Assembly: GCF_963678635.1 (NCBI RefSeq)
Contig: NC_087062.1
Coordinates: 36,546,052-36,610,051 of the forward strand
Direction of reading: 5' to 3'
DNA from: Symsagittifera roscoffensis
Taxonomy: Eukaryota; Xenacoelomorpha; Acoela; Convolutidae
DNA length: 64,000 nt
Below are positions 36,370-48,415 of this stretch, one piece after another (positions within the stretch are counted from its first letter, which is position 1; each line of letters begins with the position of its first letter). The position numbers and the translations under genes are program-made. The notes under the pieces are model-generated. The model did not search any database. It worked only from the letters and a program-made list of their open reading frames with translations, and was not told where the DNA came from.

Positions 36370-39300
36370 AAGTGTAATAAGGGTGAGTTTTTTGTTTCAT
36401 TTCTATTAGTAACAACAGTATAATTCGTTCTTACGAGGGTTCGGTTTTGGGGGAAAATCCATGGTGGAAGATAGGTTTGATTACGATTTTAGTGCGAAGC
36501 AGAGGCCAAAGAACTCCAAGCGCTCTGATGATGTCCACTTCTTCGATAATTGTTGAAAACTAATGATTCGTGTTTTGAATTAGTTTCTTAAGTTTATGAT
36601 TAAATTTAGTACTGTGAATGTGTTCGAGCAGGGTTATTTCAATGGGCTGTATATATTCGTGGGTGTTTTGATGGTACGGTCGATTGGAAAGGTGTTAGTC
36701 AGTGGGCAAAATGTATACATCTGTCGGACGGGATCAGAATTACGGAGGATGCCGGGTAAGTTAGTTGGTTTGATGCAATATGGGAAATTCAAGAAATATG
36801 GTAATGTGCACTTTTAATTTATGAACATAAAATGATTAAGTGAGTTACGGGATGGTGAGTTGGTTATAAAGTGTTTTTGAATGAATCTATAAAAAGAGTA
36901 CCTACGTGTGGGTTAGTTTTGTTTTAAGCATTATTTCATGTGAGCAGTGAATATCTCTTACTTTTGGTGTAAAGAAGTAAAATGTTGGTGCGAGAGCACT
37001 GGTTGAATTTATTCAAAAAACGGCTCAGAAGCGTTGGTGTTTGTTATTGCATGAGCAATTATCAAACATCTCATTAGTGCTATCTAGACGGAATATATAT
37101 TCCGATTTAATGAAAAGTTTTTCTGTTTGTTGAGGATTAGTGTTTGGATGTCTGTGTTTGTATCTTCCATGTATCTAGTGAAAGTATGATTGAAATAGTT
37201 TATAGAAACCCGATTAGCGCTTGATGCTATGAATCTAATTAGTGTCTGGCTTAAGCCGATGGTAGGGAATTGATTTTCGAGAAGTGGAGTGGTGAGTTGG
37301 TGAATGATGGTAAAACAGAGTTCACTATTTTCGAGGTTGTTTTTTCAGGGGAAATTTTAATGGGTTAGTAAAACTGTAATAGGTGATCCAGGAGAGTGTG
37401 GTAATTAGCACGTTTTCATCAACGAAAGGGTTCAGTTGGTTTGCATTGTATGTTGTATAGTATGTATATCGGGGGAAAATGGTAGGTTGTGAGGTAAAAG
37501 CTCTGGGGTTTTAGTGTATTGTGGGTGGTGGGAATATAATCGGGATGAACGTGGACGACTAAACGGTAATTAAGGTGTGGTATTAAGATGCTTTAGTTTA
37601 AAAACTCTTTGAGCTCTAGTCGGTGCAATATTAACAGAATCAGTTGAGGTATCCAATGTTGTGGCTAAGGGGTTAGCTGGTGATTTGTTAATCCGTTATT
37701 TGTGTCATTTGGGTGTTGTTGTTAAGTTATAAAGTTACTAGTTCAAGCTCAAGATGATTGTCGGTCATGGGGCTAGATGCGTCGGGTTGGTTACTTGACA
37801 TTGGGTAAAGGTTAGGGGTAGCTACAGTGTATGAAGAGGGGGAGGGAGAGATTGAAGTGGGATGCTCGGAAACAAAGGGTTGGAAAGGTGGTTGAGAAAA
37901 GTTTTTAAGGCTAGGTTCTGAGTCAAGGAAATTGTCAGACGTTTCTACATCAGAATTATTAAAGTATGATATGCTGTTAAAAACTGTTTGGATTGAATCT
38001 TCTGAGTCTGTGCGTGGTTAGAAGAAAAACTGAGTAAAGGAGAAGAGGTGAGGTCTGAGAGTGAAGTTCGAGAGGAATGGCGTTGGAGGTTTGATGGATA
38101 GGAAAGGGAACGTTTGGGGTATTCAATCTGTCGGCTCATCGTGGACTAAAAAGTTGATTGTTTTGAGAACAAACATTTTTTGTATGTGGTTGATCAACAA
38201 TTTTTCACAGGTGTCGTCAATTTTTGGTTGATAAAGTGTTATATGAAATATTGGACCTCGTGGGAAATTACTACCTTGAGAGGTTTGTTCAGTAGTTACG
38301 AGTGTGTCATATAATTTTGTGGAACTAATAATAGAGGATGATTATTATGTAGGCTGTGTCCATATGGTGGTGCTGTAGGTGTTGAAATTGTATTGTCTTG
38401 TGGAGTGTCATATGTGTTTGGTTTTGTAGACACCTTTTTTTTACATTCGCTAATCTGTGCGTCAAGGAGGATTTTTTAAAAATTGTGTCGGAAAATATTC
38501 TAAGAACTCCTGCAAATAGAGTGCTTGCTACGCTTGCTTGTCTTTTGACTTGTGTATGTATTGTGCATGTATTATAGTTTCCTTTTATGAGTGAAAATAG
38601 AATACCAAAAAAACTGAACATTGCAGGTAAGTTAGCCAATTTTTTATATATATATATATATAGTAGGTCCATCCTAGAAAAGCTAGGATTTCGTTTTTGA
38701 TATTGACACAGCAAAAAACAATAGTTGGCAAAAAATCTAGTGGACGGTGTTTTTCACCGTTAAAATATATATACTCTGTAATTTTCTGAGGTAACCGCTG
38801 TAGTCGTGTCCATAAATATCTGAGAAGCCTCCTGTTTTAGCTAGTTTTCGTAAATTTTAGTCAATTGATTGTCTTTGTGTTGTATCCATTTTAGTGAGAA
38901 TTTCTTCAAGTTGTTGTTATCGAATGAATGTGATGTTGTGTGTCGGAATTAAATTGAAACGTTTTGATTGTAGGTCGATCTTTGGGTTACGAGCAACTGC
39001 ACGCATCTCGGATAAAATTTTCTCTAGGGGTGGCATTAGTGTACGATATGGAGTGAGAAGATAAAATTTTAATATTTATCTTCGTTTGGATTTAGAAGCT
39101 GTACTATGTTGTGGCTATTTTCAGATCCACACTGGACAGCTGAATCACCAAAAAAAGTGCGTCGTGATAGTGTATCTACAAAATGTTCTTTATTTTCGTA
39201 TAATATAGGGATTCGTTGGTAACATCTTTTGTATTCAAAAACTTAAAGTGGTGAAACTTAAAGTGGTGTGTGATACTAAAGAATGTTTCCTTCATAGTCA

Positions 39301-39840
39301 ATAAAGTTAGAGCGGTTGCCTGATTATAGGTATCCTGCGTATGGTATTTTAAGTACACCTAAAGAGAGCAATTGTATATTTTGTATTTTTTCAAATTCAC
39401 ATAAGTGATGGAGTGTTTCTATTTCGGAGAGTGACTTTTTTTGAAAAATTCTACCTGATGTATAATCTAATTCATATCAAGAAATATATCGTTGTGGGTT
39501 GCACCTAAACAGGTGTTATTCATTAGTTAAAGTTCTTGTAATCGTTAAATATCTTTATTTTCTGGATAAATTTTTCTGCCAGTGTTTCCTGTGTTTTTGT
39601 ATAATGTTACTGGAAAGTGGATTTTTTGACTTCTTCATTTTGGTATGAATGTGCTGCATCAATAACTAATTTGCCTGTTTTCATGTCGAAATTTGTGGCT
39701 TATTCGACGAGAGTTTCTGAATTTTGTGTTTTGAAAAGTGGTTTGGAATGTTTACATGCTACTTTCGTTTCAGGGTATATTTGAAAACGTGTTAAAAAGT
39801 ATTGTTGTTCTGAGCTCAAGTTTCAAATTTATTTTTTTCT
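36370..39840 (-). pseudogene. decayed A-rich retroelement coding remnant, copy 2
   Basis: Same content as 18990-22460, with matching stops and frame breaks, so the decay is older than the duplication. The (TA)n run at 38645-38662 is longer than in copy 1. Function not recognised; see the copy 1 entry for the visible protein fragments. Confidence 0.35.
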
Positions 39841-39970
39841 TTTGATCGTTTTTTGTAGAGTTTCGAAGATTTAAAAATCGCCAAATTGTCTTTTTTGCGA
39901 GATTTAGCTAGCTGTATAATTTGAGCTATTGACCCGCGTAAACGGAGTTTTAATCTGTCTGACTGGTTTC

Positions 39971-40079
39971 CTACTGGAGTAGTGAGTAATTCCGTTCTAG
40001 AGTAGTGACTACTGGAGTAGGACTAATTCCGTCTAAGGCTGGAGCAGTGACTGTTGGAGTAGGACTAATTCCGTCTTAC
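39971..40079 (+). repeat. short tandem repeat, copy 2
   Basis: Counterpart of 22587-22694, differing by single bases. Confidence 0.75.
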
Positions 40080-40390
40080 TTGTTTCGCAATTCTTTCTGG
40101 AGGGTTTTTTTCACATTTCTCTATTTTGCTGACAATCGTCATCAAGGCCTCGTCCATCAACCTTTCATTGCTGGCTACTGGCGTTATTAGAGGCTGATAA
40201 AAACAAGATCAAGGTTAAAACGGTTTCGTCAATTCGACATCATCAGTAAAACCTGAAAAACCAAAACACAATCGTAAACGATGCAACATGTAGAAAGAAC
40301 TAACTTAAAAAAAATAGAACGAAAATGGAATGAAAAATTGAGTTCAAGATAACAATAGTGTTAAAACATTGAGACTCATTGATACTGTTA

Positions 40391-40410
40391 TGTGACATTC
40401 GACCAGAATG
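40391..40410 (+). repeat. LTR-like terminus, copy 2
   Basis: Same 20 bases TGTGACATTCGACCAGAATG as at 23006-23025. Confidence 0.5.
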
Positions 40411-40921
40411 TGTCAAAATGCAAGTTCGAAATCGAATTTTTATTATAGCATCTGAATGAGAAGATTGACAATTTTAACAAATTAGTGGTGTTAATCGTTC
40501 ATTTTGACAAAGCGGAATGGTTAATTTGGACTGACATGTTATTTTTTTAAAACTCGTTCAAAAAGAAAGACACGTGACAACGTCGAAATTTCGCGACAAC
40601 TGAAAACTGCAAAAAGAAACAGAACAGCAGAATTCGTTGAGAAAAACGGTGAACGTTGAGAAAATGATTAGCCTAATTGTTGTGATAAACTTATTAACTA
40701 GATTTCCTTTCTCCGTATACAAACTGTGTATTATATGCCCTAGAGTTAAATCAAAAATCGCATTATTGAACGGAAAAATAGCGAAGTCCTGCTGCTCTAG
40801 GTGTTGCAGGTGAAGATTTATGGTCCACTTTGTTGACGCAAGCTCTTTTCGTGCGGCCATCGACGCATCCCCTAGAAATTTCCAATAGAAAATATTCCCC
40901 ATCCAGACATTAGTAGGAGGA

Positions 40922-41265
40922 TTGAGCATCAACCCTGCCACAAAAAAGAACTACCACTCAATCCAGAAGAATGAAGACAAACTTATTCTGTGGCACGACT
41001 TGATCAACAATACTGTGGCCCCCCACCACAGCAACAGCTGGAAACCTTGTTCACTAGAACTACTGCTTTCGACTCTCCACGGACTGCGTCACCGGATCGA
41101 AGCAAAAGTGTACACAAAACGAACCAACACCACAGACATACTCAAAAGATTGAGAACATTGGACATCCTCATTATCCCAGTAAAAAAGTTACTATCCACA
41201 AGAAAGAGAAGGAACAAAAGAATCTTGCGAGATTCGAGGCAAATTCACCCGTCTTGAGAGACTAA
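40922..41265 (+). pseudogene. coding-like remnant upstream of LINE ORF1, copy 2
   Basis: Counterpart of 23537-23922. Indels near 41190 swap which frame stays open. No family recognised. Confidence 0.3.
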
Positions 41266-41424
41266 TCATATCCGTCTACCGAAGTAAAAATAATTTGAAA
41301 AAATAGTCTTGAAAAAACGGTCAAAGTCTGCTACGAAGTAGTCAAAGAAACAGTCAACGTCGAAGTGAAGGTTGAAAAAGAACAGCAAAAAATAAAAAGT
41401 AAGAAGCTTTTTCTGAAATTACAA

Positions 41425-41611
41425 GGGTAGCTTCTTAGGAATTAATTGTCTTAGAGCGGCCCAGTAATAATCAGACTAGAGCTTAGTGTTTTTGAATGAA
41501 AACTTAGGGGTAGCTTGTTGAGACTTCAGTGTCTTAGAACGGCCCAGTATTTTTCGTGAAGTTGATTTCATTAGGTAACTTCTTGAGACTTAAGTGTCTT
41601 AGAGCGGCCTG
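41425..41611 (+). repeat. three 5' UTR repeats of the LINE, copy 2
   Basis: Counterpart of 24043-24230 with the same spacing and the AGACTTAAGTGTCT near-palindrome. Confidence 0.7.
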
Positions 41612-41692
41612 ATAAAATCAAACTTAAAATGCCTCCAAAACAAAAAAACTAGACGCAAAGGGACTGAATCTGTGTGTGAAATGGACGCTTGA

Positions 41693-42533
41693 CAATGTAA
41701 AACGTGCAAAAAGACCTATGGTAACATCGATGATGAGGTAATGGAGTGTGATAAATGTCATGAACACCTTTGTACAAATATCCCTGACCAAGTCTACGAT
41801 TACATATGTCAACCAGAAGTCATCTGGTGTTGCAATTCCTGCACACCGAAGGTGAAACTTCTAATTGAAGCTGACAAGAATCCAGAACCGGTTACACTAC
41901 GGAGCGATCTGGACAAAACAATGGCGAACCTAACCCACATGATGAACGACTTCTACAAGTTTGTAGCAGGACCAAGAGCCGTGAATCAAACTGAACAGAA
42001 ACCATGGGACATGGACTAACAACCGAAAGTCAAGCCACTAAAAGAAATTATAATGGAAGCATCTGAAGAGCAAAAAAGAGAGAATACGACAAAAGAAGAA
42101 AAAAGAACTTGATAATTTACAAAGCACCTGAGAAAACCCACCAAGACGGACATAACAGAAAGATAGAAGACAAACAACTGATAGAAACATTTCTAGCATC
42201 GTTCGAAAAGGGAAACAAAACAGCCACAAATTTTGTCCGACTTGGGAAGAAAAACGATGAAGCCACGACAAACAGACCACTGCTAGTATCTTTTGATAAC
42301 GAAAAAGATGTAAACGAGATAATGAAAAACTTGAATAAATAAAAGATGCCGAATATAAAATCAAAAACCTGCGGATTGGCCCAGACAGGAGTCTCAAGGA
42401 ACGAGAAGAAGTCAGAAGATTGATAGCAAAGGCAAAAAAACTTCAACGAAAAGGAACAAGGAGACTACGTGCACCTTGTGAGGGGGTTGCAAATAATGAG
42501 AATGAGGAAAAACCTCAAACTGGTCTTTATTAA
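41693..42533 (+). pseudogene. LINE ORF1 with PHD finger, broken, copy 2
   Basis: Same PHD C4HC3 ligands as copy 1 (CKTC, CDKC, HEHLC, WCCNSC). A one-base shift and TGA at 41690-41692 separate it from an ATG-led basic start (MPPKQK) at about 41630. A stop at 42017-42019 and a frame change precede the basic C-terminal part, which is open to 42340 and again to TAA 42531-42533. Confidence 0.75.
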
Positions 42534-42592
42534 TCTGGTACCCAAACATAGACATATTAACTCAAGACAAACTGCACGAAATCACGTGGAGA

Positions 42593-43258
42593 ATGAATCA
42601 AGAAAAATGCAAGCCTGATGTCATCGCTATAGTGGAATGCAAACCGAAAAATTCTCGTGCAGAATGGAATCCAGTATGGCATAAAATCCAATACTATAAT
42701 ATAAAATCAATAAATATGAACCCATCTGATCAAGGACGCGGAATTTTAGTTTATATTATGGAAAACATTGACTACTCCTTGAACACAAATAATTCTTCTT
42801 TCTATGAAAGTTTGTTTTTAAAAATTAAAATTGTCGGGAACATCATCAACCTTGGTGAATTGTATAGAAATCCAAACTCAACTAAAGAAAAAAACCTCCA
42901 ACTAAAAAATTTGATCGCCAATTTGAACGAGACACAATCAAATGACTCAACGCTAATAGTGGGGGACACAAATCTACCAGAGATAGATTGGGAGGCCATG
43001 AGTACATTAAAATATGAAAATAGCACTGCGTTCACCTTTATAGAGGCAGTAAAGGACGCACTACTAACAAAACATATCAAAGAGCCTATGAGGTTTTTTG
43101 GCAGAGACAAGGCATCAATGCTTGATTTTGTGATATCAGATATAGTCTTAAAAGATCTAGACACCACGTTAGAGGCACCAATCGGAAAAAGTGACCACGT
43201 CCTTGTCAAGATAGATGTGCCATTAAAAAAGGTTAAATCGAAATGTAAAAACCGCTGA
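42593..43258 (+). pseudogene. LINE ORF2 endonuclease domain, copy 2 (frame intact)
   Basis: 221 open codons with GDTNLPEIDW, SMLDFVISD and KSDHVLVKID. All the APE-type active-site motifs I can check are present, so this domain alone could fold. It ends in TGA (43256-43258), and TAG follows at 43277-43279 in the same frame, cutting it off from the RT. Confidence 0.85.
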
Positions 43259-43285
43259 AACTATGAAAAAGGAGACTAGCATTGG

Positions 43286-44541
43286 ATGAGAAACCATCTA
43301 GCTGACCCAACGGTTCAGTTAAATACATGGGAAAAACTGAAAAACTGCATGAGAGAATTAGTCGAAAAATTCGTGCCTTTAATTAAGATACACAGCAGTG
43401 GCAACAAAATGCCACTAGCAAGGGCGGTGCGCATGAAGATAAAAGAAAAAAAAGTCTGGAAAACATTCAAAAACTATGAAACAGCCGAAAATTTGACCAA
43501 ATATAAAACCAAACGAAATGAAGTTAGATCGGCCACACGACCGGAGGCACTCACACGTGAAAAAGAAATATCATCAGAAGTTGAAACTAATCCGAAAAAG
43601 TTCTGGAGTTACGTGCGCCAAAAAACTACCATAAGAGAATCAATCCCCGCTTTAATAAAACCAAATGGTATGCTATCTGACACAGACGAAGAAAAGGCAG
43701 AAGTGCTCTCGAACTTCTTTGCATCGGTTTTCACTGACGAAACCCCGAGTTACTGGGACATCAGCCCTCCAGCAACCGCCAGCATTGATGACAATCTGGA
43801 GCTAACAATGAATGACAGATCCGAGAATGACAGATCCGAGAAGAACTCAATCGCTTTGAATGACAGATCCGAGAAGAACTCAATCGCTTTGACACTTCAA
43901 AGTCGCCTGAACCAGATGGAATTCATCCTAGGGTCCTCTTTGAATTACGAGAATTCATCTTAAAACCACTTTTGATTATTTTCCAAACCTCTTGGGAGAC
44001 AAGCAAATTACCCGAAGACTGGAAAATGGATAACGTTTCTGCAATATTCAAAAAAGGTAAAAAATCGATGGCATATAACTATAGAACAATCAGTTCAACA
44101 TCAATATGTTGCAAGTTGTTCGAAAAGTTTGTTCGAAAGCATTTAATGGATCATTTCAATGAAAAAGATCATTTCAATCTGCACGTTCACTGAACTTACA
44201 GCTCCTGAAAAGAAATGATGACTTCGTCAGGGCAATGGACGAACATGAAAATGTCGACGCGGTACACCTGGACTTCAAGAAAGCTTTCGATTCGGTACCA
44301 CACAAAAAGTTGATCGGAGTTCTTAGACAGTATGGAGTACTTGGAAGCACCTTGAACTGGATAACAAATTTTCTTTTGGGACGACAACAGAGATTGGTAA
44401 TTAACTATTCAAGATCCGCGTGGCAGCCAGTAAAAAGTGGGATACCCCAGGGTTCAGTACTCGGCCCAGTACTGTTTTTAATATACATCAACACAATGCC
44501 GGATAAAATAGCGTCAAAAATATATATATTTGCTCACGATG
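43286..44541 (+). pseudogene. LINE ORF2 reverse transcriptase, defective and interrupted, copy 2
   Basis: Same RT as in copy 1, with a frameshift between 43900 and 43972. Motif A (HLDFKKAFDSVPHK) and motif B (IPQGSVLGPVLFLIYIN) are present; motif C is FAHD (44529-44540). The LTR element begins two bases after this motif. The tandem 33-bp repeat is at 43811-43891. Confidence 0.88.
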
Positions 44542-45469
44542 TGTAACATTCGCCCGGAAGATACATATCGACGGATAACAAAACTAAGTCTTAAGACGAC
44601 TGGCTAGCGTCTAAACAGAGCTTTGCATGTTTTTCACCGTCTCTACCAAGCCAGTACTTTTCGGTGGTCTTTTCTAACATCGGGTCGACAAAAACGTTAC
44701 TGTTCTCCGGCTTCGACCAGAACGCTCAAATTAACTGAATTACATGCAAAAATAGTGAGCTCATGGCTGGGTCTCAGTATCCCCAGACCACGAGGTCACT
44801 CCTAAAAACAGGGCTACTACTTATTATATTACTATTGTTTTTGATAAAAATCATCATCTCCATAGAAGATGGATCAACCCTTTCCCCCCCAACTCTTAGC
44901 ACCTCATCCTTGTCAAAACTAATCCAAATATCAATTAAATTCAAGTCAGGACATGACAGGATGCTAAAAGTTCATATGAGTCAATAAAAGTTTTCCGTCC
45001 CGAGACCCTTCCGGATTCTTGAATCCGGTGAATCAAGCTCCTTAAGTTCGATTTCACGACAACACGGAAGGCTGGTTTCTTACCCTTCACCGTTGTTCGC
45101 AACGGCCTTGCAACTATTGTAGCAGCACAATAGTTGCAACTCGGAACGTTCTCTGTAATTCGTTGTCGTCTTCTTCAATTTCGATTTCCTCAATTTCGAT
45201 AAAGTTGTTCTCGTCAACGCAACTAATGTTGTTGTTGTGTTTTTTCTCTCGTTTTTTGTTAAAATGGCCGTTTCAGCATTTCTCAGAAATGTGACGTCAT
45301 CATTCGAATTTTTGAAATTTTAAAATACTAGAATATTCCAGCCTTCACCGTTTGGCTAAACGTTCCAATAACGCCCTTAGTTTATAAAAACCACCAATCC
45401 GGAAGGCTTACTGCTAAAATTCCGAATTCTGCAGAGATTGCATTTTGGCCATTCTGGTCGAATGTCACA
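44542..45469 (-). repeat. 3' LTR of the 17.6 kb element (928 bp)
   Basis: Differs from the other LTR by 6 substitutions, an 8-bp deletion (at 44833, where the other LTR has TTCAGTAG) and a 1-bp indel. A TATA-like TTTATAAA lies at 45381-45388, about 85 bp inside the sense-strand start, where a U3 promoter could be. It contains one copy of the ACCCTTCCGGATT motif found in the leader. Confidence 0.95.
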
Positions 45470-45479
45470 TACTCCCCGG
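45470..45479 (-). other. candidate polypurine tract next to the 3' LTR
   Basis: On the sense (minus) strand CCGGGGAGTA directly abuts the LTR start TGTGAC. Purine-rich sequence ending at the LTR is where plus-strand DNA synthesis is primed in LTR elements, and it supports the minus strand as sense. It is short, so only moderately sure. Confidence 0.45.
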
Positions 45480-46275
45480 ACAGTCCGGTCAATGTCCTCA
45501 TTGAATCGCGCAATATTCGTAAAATGGTTACAGTGTCATCGAACAGAATTGACAAAATGCACGAAATTACTTTTATCCACGTCACATCGACTCACTGCAG
45601 AATATAAATGGCATCATACTACATCACTATAGCCTTCAAATTCTTTCATTAATCTGCACATTGAGGATATGACTTAAGATTTTTTCTGACTTCCAGTGTC
45701 AATGTCCCGATTAGAACTTTTCTCCTAGATTTAAAAGGTGTTGGCTTGCAGGACAGTCCTGCCAACCAACAAGCTAAAATTATCCTACAATGCTTCTTCC
45801 CTTCGGAAATCTTGTTTGTTATTGTCCTAAATATTAAAACTAAGAAACTTTGTGGTTAGAAAGAACAATGAAACAATCTCCCTCTTCGAGAGATTACTCA
45901 AGCCTTCCACATCACCACAAAGTGATCAGTCTTCCTAAGTGATTAAAAACAATCATGCAGGCTGGAATATTTAAATATACTCTTCCCTCGAGCCTTTCTA
46001 AATAAATAATAAGTGTCTCTAAAGCCACTTCTGTTAAAATCAAAATGCAAATTTATAAATGCAACAATTCCAAAACTCAACTAAATGTTTCAGTTTTCAA
46101 TTGCAACTTGGTTGCTTGGTTTCTCACTTGAGTTTTTCACACACAAAACAATTCTGAGTTTTGACGTTTCTTCATCATCCCTTTGTTCTCTTCTTTTTTC
46201 GTCGTTTAGAAGTTCTAAAACTTCTAAATTCTTCTAATTTTCTTTCTTGCTGCCTCTTGTTTTCTCGACCATTCG
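45480..46275 (-). other. 3' untranslated tail of the LTR element
   Basis: About 800 bp between the end of the third ORF and the polypurine tract. AT-richer than the ORFs; no coding frame recognised. Confidence 0.6.
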
Positions 46276-48369
46276 TCAATGCTCCATTTCCTCCTCCTGT
46301 GACACTGACTCCGCACTTTCGGTTTCCGTGTCTTGTAGCACGTCATTGACTATCCTGACGCTGTTGGAAGCCGTCCTCCAACACTTCTGCTCTTCCACCC
46401 TCTGTTTACAGCAAGGTAGGGGATCCACGTTTGATTCTCTGTTTCTACAGAAGCTGTTGTGGAGACACAACGTCACGTTTCTCTCCAAATCTTCTTTCAG
46501 CATCTCTGCCTTCTCATTTCCACTACGCTCGCTCGTCCTGGAAATTCTTTTCACAGCGGTGGTCACTGCATTCCGATGAGTCACGAAAGCTCGCTTGAAA
46601 GCTCCTGCCCCAATGTCCAGCTGATATTCACTGTACACTCTGCCATGTTTCGACATATGCTTTTTCGCATACTCGTACAACCATGCAGTCATGTTAGCTC
46701 TGAACCATGGCATCAATCGTTTTCTTGCCCATATCTTCTTCATTTCCATCGGAATGTTTAGAACTTTGCACATTGTCTCAAAAAGATCTAAATCTTTTAG
46801 ACAATCTAATTTCCGCAAATGTTCTCTCGTTGGTGCCTCTTGTCTATTATTTTCTCTCACATGAGCTTCCAGCCATCGTATCGCCATCATAACTCCCACT
46901 ATCACTATTGTTATGGGCTGTGATGAATCTGGTAAACCCATGGAGAGCAGCTCTCCAGAGTCCCAGATCAACATCAGATTACTACGCTTGGGATACCACC
47001 AGGTCTGCAGCAAGCAGTGGCAAGGAAACTCATCATGCGTCAACATGATGCCTCTCCAATTACGTTTTCCCGAAGCTTCCAGCAATGGTTCCACTTCCAT
47101 CATCACTCGGTGGATTTCATCATTCTCATCTACTGCATTGTAATCTGTGACAGTTGATCCTCCCTGTTTCTGTTTTTCGAAGTCACTGAAGTTCCCGCTC
47201 ACATATCCCATGAACTTCTTTCCTAGTATTGACTCCAACTCTTCTTTGGTTCTCTCTGGAATTGCTGAGAACATCTTACATAGTAACTCGTAAGACTTTT
47301 CAGACATCCTCGCTAATCTCACACACTTCGGCACTGAGAAGGCTTGATCCACAATCGTTCTTGTACTCTTTACGTCCACAGCTACGAAATGTACAGGATA
47401 TCTGCTCTTGCACATTGGAGCCAACGTTGAGCCCACCAAATATCGTGCTCCTGATGGTCTACAATAAGTTTCGCTGTGTCTGATGTTCATCTCTGTTTCG
47501 ATTGCTTCCCTCCATTTTCCTATATACTTCTGCTCGGTCTGCAGAACTCCTGGGAATACTTCTACGCTGATGGCTGTGACCATCTCATGTTTCTGTTCTA
47601 GATTCAATAGTGACTCTAAAGAACCAAACATGTTGTAGAATCCTAGTGCTGTCACTAGATTCACATCGGTTCCTCCATGGCAATCTGCTATCAGTTCCGT
47701 TTCCGTTCTTGCTTTCATCACTACATTTCCAAACAATACTGTCAACTGCTTGTGTTGTTTCTCCAGGGTTTTCACACAGTCTAGACTTCCACAAACGTGA
47801 CCCTCTAGTCCACAGACTTCCGCCAGACAGCTACCAGGTTTGACCCAGTCTTCTGGTCCCCAGCCAGGCAACTCCACTTTATCTTCTCCGTTGCTCTTAG
47901 AGGCTGTTATCATCACATTATATATGATGTTGAGGTCACGCAGGTTACAGTCTGCATTCAGTTCCCTCTGTATGTCTTGTGTCGCCCGTAATATTGAGTC
48001 AGCGTTGGGACTAGGACACCATGATGGTCTCATCAATTCCCACACTGCCATCAAGCTCGTTCTCAGTAATTCATCTGAGAATCCTCACCCAAACTCCACT
48101 CTCTTGTCGGATTTTGGTACTGAAGGTGCAGTCACCTCTTCTTCCAAGACCAGTCCCAATTTGGCCTGTGAATTGTTGACGCTTTTAATCGTTACAATTC
48201 TGGACGTCCAGAATCTTAGTAACACCGCCTGCTCATAATCAAAGAAGCAATCGCGTATGTCTTCACTCAGGAAAGGATTGTACGCTATCCCTATGATCCC
48301 AGATACATAGCTATATGACTTCTTCTTGATCGGTCCACAGTATTCACTGGATTTCGGCAATGCTCCCAT
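46276..48369 (-). pseudogene. third accessory ORF, decayed SGNH-like domain, one in-frame TGA
   Basis: Starts at ATG 48369, 47 nt after the stop of the previous ORF, and stays in one frame for 697 codons, except for TGA at 48085-48087 after residue 94. The part after the TGA is 592 residues counted from 48054. Counting that way, residues 335-395 (GIMLTHDEF ... PITIVIVGVMM) align by eye with residues 176-240 of the preceding ORF (RIMVVANSEF ... PITIVFAGIND). The nucleophile serine and the Asn-Asp pair are lost. An N-terminal cysteine cluster (CX4CX7CX4C within GSCLAEVCGLEGHVCGSLDC) could bind metal or form disulfides. The C-terminus is acidic. Overall function unknown; no signal peptide, so I do not call it an envelope. 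Confidence 0.6.
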
Positions 48370-48415
48370 AGATTCTTTAGTGAGTCTCAGCTCCTTGTTT
48401 GAGAATCTCCTGATC

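Larger units (their letters stand above)
27178..44541 (+). repeat. tandem duplication, copy 2
   Basis: Matches copy 1 from 9517 onward in the same order and orientation, with scattered substitutions and small indels. The largest difference is the 252 bp missing at 29293/29294. It ends inside the LINE, where the LTR element was inserted, and its last ~40 bases are at 62137-62175. Confidence 0.92.
41380..44541 (+). mobile_element. CR1-like LINE, copy 2, 5' part, interrupted by the LTR element
   Basis: The same LINE as at 24000-27177, less damaged in ORF2. It is cut at 44541/44542 by the 17.6 kb LTR element and continues at 62137. Left limit approximate. Confidence 0.9.

Noticed and set aside
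46276-48369. Third accessory ORF as an envelope gene
   Set aside because: Its position fits env, but there is no signal peptide, furin site or convincing C-terminal membrane anchor; the one hydrophobic stretch aligns with an SGNH-like core strand.
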